Assembly (NCBI RefSeq): GCF_020906515.1
Contig: NC_085849.1
Span: 3,286,001-3,350,000 of the forward strand
Direction of reading: 5' to 3'
Length of the DNA: 64,000 nt
DNA from: Vanrija pseudolonga
Lineage: Eukaryota; Basidiomycota; Tremellomycetes; Trichosporonales; Trichosporonaceae
Positions 11,053-21,834 of the stretch are shown here, one piece after another. Under the pieces are notes generated by a model, which was given only the letters and a program-made list of their open reading frames with translations, ran no database searches and was not told the DNA's origin. Every line of letters begins with the position of its first letter. Position 1 is the first letter of the stretch. The position numbers were made by a program, and so were the translations under genes.

Positions 11053-12639
11053 ATGTCTGACCCCTCTGACGGTATGTCCCCCCCTCCGCGCCTCGGCCCG
11101 CCCACCCTCGTATCTCTCGTCGTACACGCCCTCGGCGACTTGAATCCGGCGTAAACGCACCGCGCACGCACGCCGAGTTTTTAAGTTTCACCTCACTCGC
11201 TCCACCAAGGCAAACAGCAAAACACACTGTCCACCTTTGTCCCCTGCCAGTCCAGTCCATCCTTGCGGCCATGCGCATCGATCGCGACGACACCGACTCG
11301 TGCCCCTCCAGTCGTCTGTCTGCGTCCTGCCTGTCGCCGTCCCGTCTCCTGCCTGCCCGTTGCGTCCGTCCGTCCGTGTGTCGTCGTCCTCGCGTCGTAT
11401 TTTGCCCGTTGCGGAGCTCGACACACACAAAAGTGGCTCGATTCGGTGGCGGCGTGAGCCACCATAGTCGTCTCGTCTTGTCCTCGTCGTCGTCGTCGTC
11501 GCCCTTATGGCACTCAAGGTGGAAGCTTTGCTCGGCCACACCGCCAATGCTCCAGCCCCAACCTTTGCAGCATCCAGCTTCAGCTTCAGCTCCAGCTTCG
11601 CTCTCCACCCCGCCCTCCGTCGTCGCCTCGACTAATGCCTGACGCGCCTCCCAGTCTGGCAGAACGCCGCCCCCGCCGGTGACAGCTACTCGGCCCCCCG
11701 CGAGACCCGCGAGGCCTCGCCCCGCCGTGAGGAGCGCGACGAGCGTGAGCGCTCCCCCGCTCCTCGCCGTGAGCGCTCGCGCTCGCCCGCCGCCCGCAAC
11801 GGCGGTGGCGAGGGCGGCGGCGCTGCTCCCCGTGGCCGGTGAGTCTGTTGCCCGCGCATGGCAGGCAACTGCCAGGACTAACCAGCTAGCAACGACGACG
11901 GCTCGGTCAACCCCGGCAACAACCTCCACGTCTCGGGCCTGGCTCGTTCCGTCACCGACCGTGGCCTTGAGGACATGTTCTCCAAGTTTGGCAAGATCCA
12001 GAAGGCCCAGGTCATGTACGACCCCCACTCGCGTGCGTCAAGCCCCGGGCCCCACACACGCTGGACCATCACTAACCCATCACAGAGGAGTCGCGTGGCT
12101 TCGGCTTCGTCATGTTTGAGGCTAACGACGCCGCCGAGAACGCCATCTCGACCATCTCGGGCACCACCATTGAGGGCCGCGTCATCACCGTGACCCACGC
12201 CAAGCGTGCTCGTGCCCGCACCCCCACCCCCGGCCGCTACCACGGCGTCAAGTTCGAGGGCGGTGGTGGTGGTGGTGGCCGCGGCTACGGCGGCGGCGGT
12301 GGTTACGGCGGGCGTTACGAGGACAGGCCTTACCAGCCCCGTTCTTACGACTCGCGTTACTCGGACCGCGGACCCCGTTACGATGACCGCCCGCGTTATG
12401 ATGACCGCAGGGGCGGTTACGGCGGCGGTGATCGCTATGATGACAGGCGTGGTGGTTACGGCGACGACCGCCGTGGTGGTGGATATGATGACCGCCGAGG
12501 CGGTGACGACTACTACCGCCGCGGTCCTCCTCCTGAGTAAGTACTGCCTCGGACATATCGACGGGACCTCGCCAACGCCAATTTCAGCCGTTACGACCGC
12601 GACGACCGTGGCCCCCGTGAGGAGCGTCCTCGTTACTAG
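11053..12639 (+). CDS. Transformer-2-like RRM splicing regulator with RS and RGG/DDRRGGY tail
   Basis: Nuclear RNA-binding protein of the SR-like/Tra2 type. Exons 11053-11071, 11655-11838, 11890-12032, 12086-12536 and 12588-12639 give about 282 residues. Residues 7-67 are an Arg/Ser/Glu-rich region (REERDERERSPAPRRERSRS). One RRM follows at about 76-155 with RNP2 LHVSGL and RNP1 RGFGFVMF, then a linker RARTPTPGRYHG as in Tra2, a poly-Gly run and repeats of YDDRRGGYG. Two features suggest self-regulated splicing. The first intron is 583 nt, ten times the local norm. The last donor overlaps an in-frame TAA (GAGTAAGTA), so retention ends the protein at PPPE, while splicing adds DRYDRDDRGPREERPRY. 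Retention of intron 1 ends translation after 33 residues. Family is firm; Tra2 versus another single-RRM SR protein is likely but not proven. Confidence 0.88.
11072..11654 (+). other. 583-nt first intron of the Tra2-like gene
   Basis: GGTATGT donor after the seventh codon start and CTGACGCGCCTCCCAG acceptor. No intron elsewhere in the window reaches even half this length except those of the ceramidase and TBCA genes (177-239 nt). It contains many GTCGTC/CGTCGT and CTGCCTGTC repeats on the plus strand, which could be binding sites for SR-type proteins or hold a poison exon. No internal exon can be proven. Confidence 0.6.
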
Positions 12640-13115
12640 ACACCGAGTGAGCAGATGGGCGGAAATGACAATTCGAGGTTAGTGGATCCTGGGTCGATTA
12701 AAACAGCTGCATGAGGTTGTATTGTCGTGTGCATATGCAACTCGTGGTTGAGATGGGGAGTGTGCGGCAATGTGGCGCGCTTGGCTGGAGCAAGTGGGTT
12801 GGGGCCTTGGAGCCTTGGAGCCTTGATGGACCATCCAAGCTGTCTCCCAGGACCCGGTCGGGGACCGTGGGTGATGCAGATGTGTTTGGTGTTTGGCGTT
12901 TTGCACTCGTTGGCTTGGGCATTGTTGTCGATGGACAGGCTGCGAACAGCCGGTATCTACCAACCTCCTGGGGCGCAGCAGAAGCCACCCGTCCGCCGGC
13001 TGTGCAGCGACGATGTGCTCACCAACAGCACGGCAGCACAAAGCTACATACGTGCATGCGATGCAAACAATGATAGATAGAGTTATATGAATATGCGATG
13101 CCGCCTCCCCCGCCC
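12640..13115. other. Convergent intergenic region
   Basis: 476 bp between the stops of the Tra2-like gene (+) and the kinase gene (-). It must hold both 3' ends. Short open frames on both strands (for example 12679-13041 minus) have no homology or coding bias. Nothing else seen. Confidence 0.4.
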
Positions 13116-16081
13116 CTACTCGCGCTGCTTTCTCCGGTCCGGCCGCGGCGTGAACGGCGGCACCGAGCTGCTTCTCCTCGGCATAGCGACGAGGGGCTCA
13201 GCGCTAGACGAGCCCGGGCGGCCGAGGAGGAACGACTCTAGGAATCCGCTGGGCTCGCGTACCCGCGGTTTGGCCGCTACGCCGGTCGGAGTGCCGACGC
13301 TGCCCTCACGCTCCTTCTGCGACTTGGGCGACCTTGCCTTGGTCTTGTGGTTTGATAACGGTCTAGATTTCGGGGACACGCTCACCGCCACTGGTGTGGC
13401 GTCCCCCTTGGTGCCCGGGCGCACTGTCTCAGAGCGCGAGTCGCGGTCCGGCGGCGTCTCCTTGGACCGTGCGCGGCCTCTATCGGCCTGCTCCTCCTCT
13501 GCGTCCGAGGTCGACGCCGAGCTGCTGTTCCCGCTCGAGCCGGACAGCGGGATTGCTAGTGCCGTAGCTGGCGACACTGGAGGCGGGGTGTCCGTTGCCG
13601 GGCGGTTGCTGGTCGGCACGGCGGCCGACAGTGCTTTACGAATGAGCTCGTATCCCCGCGGCTCGGTGAGATACAGGATTACCCTCGGAGAGCCGCGAGA
13701 CCCGCCACCGTTGGATGGCTCGCGTCGGATACCAGGGGCTCGTGTGGCCGTAGGGGATGGCGGGCCCGAGTCGGGAGTGACCTGCCTGCTTAATGGTGAG
13801 GGTGATGGTGGTGCAGCCCATTGCAAATGGCGTGTTGCGTGGACCGATAGCGGGACTTGGCCTTCGGTTACCGACTCGAGCGACACCTCGGTGGTATGTG
13901 AAACGGCAGTTGCGTGGCCGTTGATGCCACCGGCACTGTTCGTCACGGTGGTGTGGTGATGGAGTCGCTCTGTGAGAGTGAGAGACAGCATGTCCTCGGT
14001 CGGTGCCTTGGCTCGTCGCGACGAGCTTGCACTCGGTCCTCGGCTTCCAGGGCGCGACGGTGCGTCTCGGTTTCGGCTCGGTGCGCGGCTGGGCACTCTG
14101 CTCCCTCCTCTACTGCTCGGCGGCCGGCTCTTGGGCACAGGTTTCTCGATCTCTATCCTGAGCCACACCTGCTGCGACCAGGCCTTCTTTCCCTTCTGGG
14201 GCTGGCCAGCAGGCGATGAGGACCTAGAAGTGCTGACCGGGGGAACGGAGGCCGACCGTCCTGGTGGGGGCGGCTTCTTGCCGATTCCGAGCAAGCTCGG
14301 GATCCAGCTCACGCGAGATGGCCCTGGGTCTGCCGAGCCGTTGACTGCGGGGTCTGGCTCAGCTGGTACTGGACCTATTGGTAAGACGAGCTGGAGAATA
14401 ACGGGGTGGGTGTCGGGTACGTGGTGATAGAGGATGCCAGCTGATCGGAGGAGATACTTGAGGTAGGAGATGATGCGCTTCTGTGGCTCGCCGGTGGGGT
14501 TGCGCAGGACGATGGGCCCTGGCTGATCTGGGTGCTCTTGATCCAGGTATAGCGGCAGCGTGTACTTGATGTCGGTGGGGATGAACGATGTTGTTTTGAA
14601 GGTGTCTGGGGCCTTGTAGTCGTGAACGCGCTGGCGCATCTCATCGCCAACGTCGTACTCGTTGAAGGCGGTCATTCGGCGCTGGCGGTCGAGGTCGACA
14701 AACACGTTCATGGCGTTGCGAACACGCGGCCAGGCGTCGGCTTCGGCCTGACGCTCGGCCTCGCTCAGCACCGAGCTGGCGGCCAGTCCCATCCCCTGCC
14801 ACGGTGCTGAGGGAGGGTACAGTTCGTCGAGCTCCTGCAGCACATCCATGGCGCGCTCGCGCATGACTTGGCGTGACGTGTGCGTCGGGCCGAGAGGGAA
14901 GCGCGTCTGGAGGAGGAGCGAGAGAAGCGTGAGGGCGATACACCAGATATCGATCTCGGGGCTGGGGGTTAGGTTACTCCGTGAGCAGCGAACCTACCCA
15001 TAGTATGTCACCTCTCCGGGCTTGTTGTTGAGCGCGTGCACGATTTCTGGGCTCTGGTGGTTCAGCAGCTTCCCGAAAGCTGGGCACCCACATGGAAGGC
15101 AGGCGAGCCACAACATGTGGTCAGTTTGGGTTCGCTTGCAGAGAAGTGAGTCGCGAGGCCGAGGTCTGTGCACGCGTCAGCGGTGACAAACAGATAGGCA
15201 GACGCGCCGCGTTGATCGGCGCACAGCCCATGACCACGCACCGAGCAGCAGGATATTGCCCGTATCGACATCGACGAGCACGTTGTCTCCCTTGAGGTCG
15301 CGGTGGCACACGCGGCCGGCGTGCAAGCAGTCGCGGACGACGCTGACCAGCTGGTCGAGGAGGCGGGCGGCGCGTGTCGGGCGCAGAGGGAGCGGGTGCT
15401 GCGGGAGCGGGACGTGCGATGATGCGCATTCTTCTGGAGGGGGCGTCAGTCTGTGTCCAGCACGGCGCGTTCAGTCGCCGGCCCGGCGGTTGATCACCGA
15501 TCACACCATCATCAGGCGTTGTGCAGCCGCGGTGCGCCATGGCGCTAGCCAGCGCGGCGCCCGCCCCCGGCCCAGTCGGCACAACTCACCAACGAGGTAG
15601 AAGTGCGCGTCGGTCCGCACGAATCCGTCGACGCCAATGAGGCAAGGGTGCGGCGTGAGCTGCGCGAGCAGCGTCGGCTCGCGGAGGAGCCGGGCGGCAA
15701 TGAGCGCGTGGTGCGGGTACAGCGGTGTGTGCTTGAGGGCGAACACCTTGCCGCTCGCCGAGGTCGCGCCCGCCGTGACGCGGTACACGGTGCTGAACTT
15801 GCCGCGGCCGAGGATGCCGCCCGCCGACGCAGGGAGGTACGTGTAGTCTGCTATTCCGCGGAGGAGGAGGCTGTCGGGGGAGGGGGTGAGGAGGGGGACG
15901 GTTGTTGGCTGGGGCGTTGTGTCAGCGAGCGATGGAGGGAGGGGGAGATACTCCACCGTCCGTCAGCACTCACCAGACTCTCCCACCGACTCTCCTCGGG
16001 CGCCTGGTTGGGCGCGTAGACGAAGAGCGTGCCGGCCCCCGGGGGGCCCGCGTCGTTCTCCTTGTCGCGACGTGGGGCCAT
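13116..16081 (-). CDS. Serine/threonine protein kinase with long unrecognised C-terminal region
   Basis: Six minus-strand exons (15974-16081, 15590-15908, 15242-15433, 15092-15165, 14998-15053, 13116-14961) encode about 864 residues. The kinase domain spans roughly residues 57-330: glycine loop GRGKFS (70-75), catalytic Lys in FALKH (K95), HRDLKGDN (186-193), DLG in place of DFG (207-209), GSPAFHSPEIV for the APE motif, and DIWCIALTLLSLLL. All catalytic residues are present, so it should be active. Its subfamily looks CAMK-like, but I cannot place it. The remaining 530 residues contain a possible folded block (IPTDIKYTLPLYL to ILQLVLPIG), a second conserved-looking block VWLRIEIEKPV, VILYLTEPRGYELIRKAL, and long Ser/Pro/Arg stretches. 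It lies next to a second kinase on the same strand. Exon joints were set by phase and by continuity of kinase motifs. Confidence 0.82.
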
Positions 16082-16994
16082 TAGAGCATGGCGGGGGGGT
16101 GGGGCTGGGTGGGCTCGCGGGGCTGGTAGCGGTGGGAGGTGAGAGCGAGCAGGGGCGAGGCGAGGCAAGCAGCAGGAGCTCGGTGGTGCTCGCTGTGCCG
16201 GTGGTGTGTATGTGTCTGTGGGTGTCTGTTGATGAGGAGGAGCAGAGACGAGAGGGAGCAAAGGACGGCTCCGTGTTGGTGTGGTGCCAAGTGGGGTGGT
16301 GGGCCGATTGAGTGGAGGCGGGGAGCGAGTCAGGTGAGTGAACCGCCAGTGGCAGGTGGCAACTTGGGTATCTGGGACTGATGACTGACCCAACGGTAAA
16401 GGCAAAGACAACTGTTACAAGATCCCACGTCGCCTCGCCCTCGTCGTCTCCGTCGGCCCAGGTCCCAGTCCCAGCAGCCCGTCCCACGCGCTCGTTCGGC
16501 AGCTCTCGGCACTGTCCTGCCCACAGTACAGGACACGATAAACGACGCGGCGGCGGGGCGGGGCACGACTCGCTGCGTGATAACCCCCTCGTCCTCGCCT
16601 CCCACCTCTCTCTGCCCTGATTACCACTGTTTTGCCTAGCCGGCAAGCAAATCCAGCCGAGCCAATCACTTGCCACTTACCCCACTCTTCGCGCGCTTCG
16701 CATCCCTTTGCATGCCTAGCCCACCCCCACAATCCTGTTTCACCCCCGCATCGTGCTCGCGGCGCCCACTCACATCCCGCCGTCAAAACTGCCGCCCACA
16801 GCCGCAATATGCTTGACTCACACTGCCTAGCGCTGAGCCGACACCACCCGACGACGAGCCTATCACCCATCCCACACACCCTATCACACAAAACCCAGCA
16901 ATGCACTAACATGTCATGAGAATCTAGCATCTATGCTATACAGATAAGGAGATCCCGCCCCTGTCGCAGCCTATCTCTACAGTTTATCTCGCGT
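16082..16994. promoter_or_regulatory. Intergenic region between the two kinase genes
   Basis: 913 bp, minus-strand promoter of the downstream kinase and 3' flank of the PAS-kinase-like gene. It is GC-rich, with many CCCAC/GTGGG repeats near 16080-16330. A 171-codon minus-strand open frame (16415-16930) has Cys/Trp/Arg-rich, non-repeating composition with no recognisable motif and is treated as noncoding. Confidence 0.45.
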
Positions 16995-19900
16995 CTACTT
17001 CCCCTTAACCCAGCCACGGTGCCCAGTCCACCCGTGAGATCCCGCCAGATATCGGTGCTCCAGAAGCTGCGCCGCCGTCGGCCGGTCGTGCACCTCGGGC
17101 TCCAGGCAACACCGCACAAAGTCGGCAGCGTCCGCAAGGCGGCCTCCGTCGTCTGCCTCCCTGCCCTCGTCCGCGTGCACACCTCCGCAGCGTGCCTCCA
17201 GTGCCTCCTCCGCACCAGAGCCCTTGAGACCTGCGAGCACCTCGTCGGGGAGGTTGGCGAATGGCGTCTCGCCAACGAGCAGAATGTAGGCGACAGCACC
17301 AAGAGCCCATATGTCTTGTTCCTTGCCGCCATACATTTCACCGCGCAAGATCTCGGGCGACGCGTAGTGGAGGGTGCCAGAGAAAGTGTCCCACTTCTTG
17401 CCGGGTCTCCAGTGTGCCGCAGAGCCAAAGTCGATGAGCTGGCAGTGACCCGTGCCGTCCAAAATGACATTCTCGTCCTTGATGTCGCGGTGGACAATGC
17501 CATTGGCGTGCAAGAAGTTGACAGCGTCGGTGAGCTGGCCCACAATCGATCTAACCTCGAATGGGTCCAGGCCGGCCGGGTGCGATTCCACGCGGTCAAA
17601 GAGATCAACGCCGGTGCCGTACCGTGGCATCACCATGTAGTAGAACTCGCGGTCCTCGAAAAAGTCGAGCAGTTTGCAAATGTTGGGGTGCCCGCGCTCT
17701 GGAGCATGCTTCATCTCCGTCTTGAGGTAACGCTGTGTCGGGTTGCTGGCACTTCTAAAGCTTGGAGTGCTGGAGCGCGAGCTGCCAGGCGAAGCCGCGC
17801 GTGAGCCAGGGACGTTGCCGTTCGACTCCACCGCCAGCTGCTCAACTTCCTCCGGGTGCTCCCATCCTCCTTGTGGGCGTGATGGGTCCCAGGGGTGAGG
17901 GTGTGCCGGAGGCACATACATGAGGTGTCGAAGCTGGTCCATGACGTGGACTGGCGTGGTCAGTTTGGTCGACACATCCATAACTCACTCTCAACAGGGA
18001 TTGGCCCCAGAACCTTGTGCTTCTTCCAGCAGTCGGCCAGAATCCTCGACTTGATGATGTATTTGATAATCACCTCGTCCTGTTGCTAGTCAGCATTGCC
18101 AGCCTGGGAATCTTCCAACTCACTCCTACTGGCTGGCCATTAGCCCCCTTGACCTTGGCTCTCATTACCAGGCCATACGCGCCCTTGCCGGCCTCCTTGA
18201 GGATGACATAGTCGTCGATGCCTCGGCCACCGGCACCACCGGCTGTTTCACTGGTAGGGGTAGGACACTCGCTCGGGACACCAGTGCTCGACGCGTAGCT
18301 CGCAGCGCTTCGTACACTATCGAACCGTGGCAGAAGCGACTTGTTCGGTTGTGCGGCAGTAGGTGACCGGAACGGCGAGAAACTTTGCAAGTTGGCAGGC
18401 GCGTTACCCTTCGGAGGAGGTGTAACCGACGTGGTTGGTGTAACCGGAGGCGGTGAAGACGCGGATGTTGTACCTGTCGTCTGTGGTGCGGGCGTTGACG
18501 GAGTGAGTGGCGTGAGGGCCGGGAAAGGCAGTGAGGGCACGACCCGACCAGCGACAAGGGAAACCCGGTGCGTGTCTCGTCGGCGTTCCGTCTTTGGCGG
18601 CGCCACTCCGTCGTCGTAAGATCCACGGCGTGACGGGGCGCGGGGCACAAGCGTGTGGCGCGAGGAAACTTTGCGAGAGTAATTGCGGATCGCTTCAAAG
18701 CGCTCAGACTCGGTCTCTTGTGAAAGAGGTGCCATCATCTGCGACGAATCGATGACGTCTGGCGAGGCGAGCTCAATGTCGTTGGCTGGCGAAAGTGCTG
18801 GCGATGGGGCGGTGGTTGACGGCGCCGAATGAGGAACACTCAGAGGTTCGGCATTCAGTGGCGAAGGACGAACTGGCACAGTGGGTGAAACCGCAGAAAG
18901 TCGCGCGACATGGTCATCAGTCAAGCCCAAAACTTCTGATCGAGGCTCGTGCTCAGCTTGGCGCTGCCCGTCGGACTCGCTCGGCAGCCGGGGCGAATCT
19001 GGGGGCTCCGTGCGCGGTGATGATAAAGAGCCCAGAGAGCCCACAAAGTTGAAGCCACTGCCACTGCCAATCCCCTGGACACCCCATGAATGCCGATGGC
19101 TTGGTTCAGTTGGGCTTGTTTCCGCAATTTCCTCGTCCACCATCTTGAACAGGCGCTCGCGCTCAAGTTCGCGCTTTGTCTTTGGGCGTGTTGTCGTAAT
19201 ATCGACCGGTCGGCTGTTCAGATGAAGTGAATCTCTTCTGCCAATACTGTTGAACCGGCCCAAGCCCGCGGAGGGGAATGGAGCGAGCGTCACATCGTCG
19301 TCAAATTTGGAGTCGTCGTCGGGCACCACAATGTTGTGAACACGGTCGGCATGCTCGTTCTCGTCCGGCGCAATCTCGCTCTCAGTCACCTTGACCGCAG
19401 GGCTCGTGTCAAAGTCTGGTCGGTCGGGCGTCTGCGGTGGCAATGATGGGGCCGCAGTATCTGGCTCCGAAGCCCTGACCTCCGGGGGCTGCATGATGAT
19501 CTTGGCGGCCGGTGAGACCACACTCTCGCTCGAGCCAGTGTCGCTGCTGTCGCTGCCTGGCACCTCCTCCTCAACTTCGGACATGGGCTCTCCTTCCCGC
19601 CGTGTAATCTCCTTGAGCTCGCGCCACTCCTGAGTAGTCGGTGTCAGGATGACCATGCCATGATGACCGTGCCCGTGTGGCTGCTGAGGCTGGCTACCGA
19701 GGGGGTCGCTGACGTCGGCCTCTGGGCTCGACTGCATTGACCCCGTGTAGGGGAATGTCGGGGGAAGGTGCTGCTGCAGGAAGTGTGTATTGGGCGACAA
19801 CGTTGCGGACAGGGTCGCGCCCGGTGGAGGCGTATTGGAGCCGCTGGCTGGCAGAGTAAGGTTTCGTCGGGCATAGATGGGCGAAGCAGCCGGTGATGGC

Positions 19901-20574
19901 GCCCGGACGTTTGGTGACAGAGCAATGGGTGAACGCGTTGGAGAACCTGCTCTCGAGTGCGGGTGCATTCGATGGTAGAAACGCGCACTCAACCCGAGTT
20001 AGTGTCCGACCGTGTTGGAGGCGCAGTCAACCCACCTGTTGTCCCACGCTCCACACTCGCCGTCCCATGGCTCGTCCGCAATGTCGATAGAGTTTCGCGC
20101 ACTGTCAAGGTTGACGGTACGCCGTGGTTCTTCAGTTGCCGAATCAGTAGAGACGCGTCTCTCCACTGTCGGTCGTGCAGAGGTCATGCCGAAGCCCATG
20201 CCCTGCAGGTCGACCCAGCTCTTGCTCGGCGTGAGCGCGCTCGCATAGCCACCCGAGTTGGCGCGCACTCTCTGCATGATCGCGCCCGTGCGATGCCGCC
20301 TGGGGCTAGGGGGTGGTGGAATGGAGGAGCGGTGACCCGAGGAAGGCCCGGCTTCCGGGGCATTGTCGACAAGGCCACGGTACGCGTCTAGATTGGTGGT
20401 ATTGATGGGTGGTGGAGGCGAGGAAGATCTCCGAAGCGACCTGTTGGTCGGGTCGGTAGACGACCTTACCGGCGCCGTGGGAGCGACCTGCGCCTGTCCA
20501 TCGCTCGGATTTGTTGCTGTAGTTGCATCGAAAGCCAGACCTAACGCTGCGCGCTCGCCGTCCTGTCCAGCCAT
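16995..20574 (-). CDS. PAS-kinase-like serine/threonine kinase (PSK1/PASK catalytic type)
   Basis: Four minus-strand exons (20036-20574, 18124-19987, 17989-18079, 16995-17950) give about 1149 residues. The kinase domain occupies the C-terminal third: GKGAYG (780-785), IIK lysine K807, PIPVEIHVMDQLR helix C, HRDIKDEN (985-992), DFGSAA (from 1005), and FSGTLHYASPEIL. HRDIKDEN followed by QLIDFGSAAHW is the hallmark of PAS kinase, which in yeast adjusts sugar partitioning and protein synthesis to nutrient state. The first 770 residues are low-complexity Ser/Pro/Asp-rich sequence. I see no PAS fold, so sensing may differ from PASK proper. An insertion between the kinase N-lobe strands (PPAHPHPWDPSRPQGG onwards, about 60 residues) is unusual. 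Start chosen at MAGQDGERAALG; an in-frame ATG at 20865 would add a Pro-rich leader that looks like untranslated sequence. Confidence 0.86.
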
Positions 20575-21834
20575 CGGCGGTGACTCGGGTGGTCGGTGTG
20601 GGCCAGGGGGGTTTGCTGTGAGAGTTGCCGGGCTCTCAGAGCGAGTGGGAAGTGGGAAGGGGTGGCGAGATGCACGCAAATGATGTGAGAGTGTGCGATG
20701 GGGCCTTGAGGTGTGGGAGGGGGTGGGTGGCTTTGAGTGGTTAACACTGATCGACGGGGCGGGTGGTGGTGGTAGTGGGTGTGTGTCGGTAGGTTTGACA
20801 CGGGCGGGGAGGAAGGGGGGTGGGTGGATTAGAGACTCGAGACTTGGTGGGGGTTTCGTGTTCAACCCCGCTCGCTATGCGCGTTCTGCCCCCAATCACT
20901 TGCCGAGTCGATGCTATGCACTCGACAATGAGAGCAAGGGAGAGGCAATGGGCGATGCACTGCGACCAGCACCAACAAAGTGTAGCAGCAGTTCTTTTGT
21001 AGCGCGTCGCGTTGAGTCGGGTCGCCGGGGCCCACTGGCTTTTGGGTGCGAACAAACAGCAAAGGGCGAACAAAACGTGCAAAGGGCGAGCAAGGAGCAA
21101 GAGGCGTTTTGGAATGACGACGGTGTGTGGGTCGAGTGGCGAGAGGAGAGTAGATGCAATGCACACACTGGCAACTCACCGTGTGTTCCAATAGTCTAGA
21201 AGAGAGATGATACAGTGAGATGGGAGATATGCACAAGTGTCTTGCAATGGCTGGCTCGCTCGCTCGCTTCTTGTTTCTTGCTGCTTGTTCTATTCAAACA
21301 CCCCCCAACTGGTCGAAGCGGTTGAAAGCGGCAGGACAGGGCGGGGAACTTGTCTTGGGTCGCTTGTCACTGCCGCCGCCGAGGCTGGTGCTGCTGCTGC
21401 TGCTGCTGCCTTGGTTGGGCGAGTCCAGGGCCGAGTCACGATCGACAAACGGCCCTTGCCGCCATGTCCAACACGCGCTGTATACGTATACGGTGGGTCA
21501 AGCAAGGCACAAATCCCCGGCTTGACACAGTCAAAAGCTCTATTACAACACCCTCGAACTATTACTAGCTTGTAATAGCCCGCTTTCATTCTAGCGACGA
21601 TCCAACCAAATCCGAGCCACGATCTTGCTCGTCCAAAAGTCAACCTCCACCTGGCATCTCCACTGGCACACAAACTCTCGAGACCCACCCACCTTCCCTC
21701 CTTCCTTCTTCTTCTTCCTCCCTCCCCCCCCCCTCATACCCCCACGGCTATCAACACGCCCACATACCAGCCCACGTCGCCTGCCTATCTTCCCCTACGC
21801 TCCTCACAAGCGTAGCAAAGTATACGCAGCGACC
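20575..21834. promoter_or_regulatory. Divergent promoter region PAS-kinase-like gene / SKI3
   Basis: 1260 bp between divergent starts, the longest gap in the window. At 21397-21411 a CTG trinucleotide run lies within a repeat-rich stretch, and 21692-21735 is a 44-base pure pyrimidine run ending in a C block, about 100 bp before the SKI3 ATG, probably in its core promoter or leader. Several open frames (for example 20741-21166 minus) lack homology. No RNA gene was found by eye. Confidence 0.5.

Noticed and set aside
16415-16930. 171-codon minus-strand frame between the kinases
   Set aside because: Cys/Trp/Arg-rich translation typical of GC-rich noncoding DNA; no motif.
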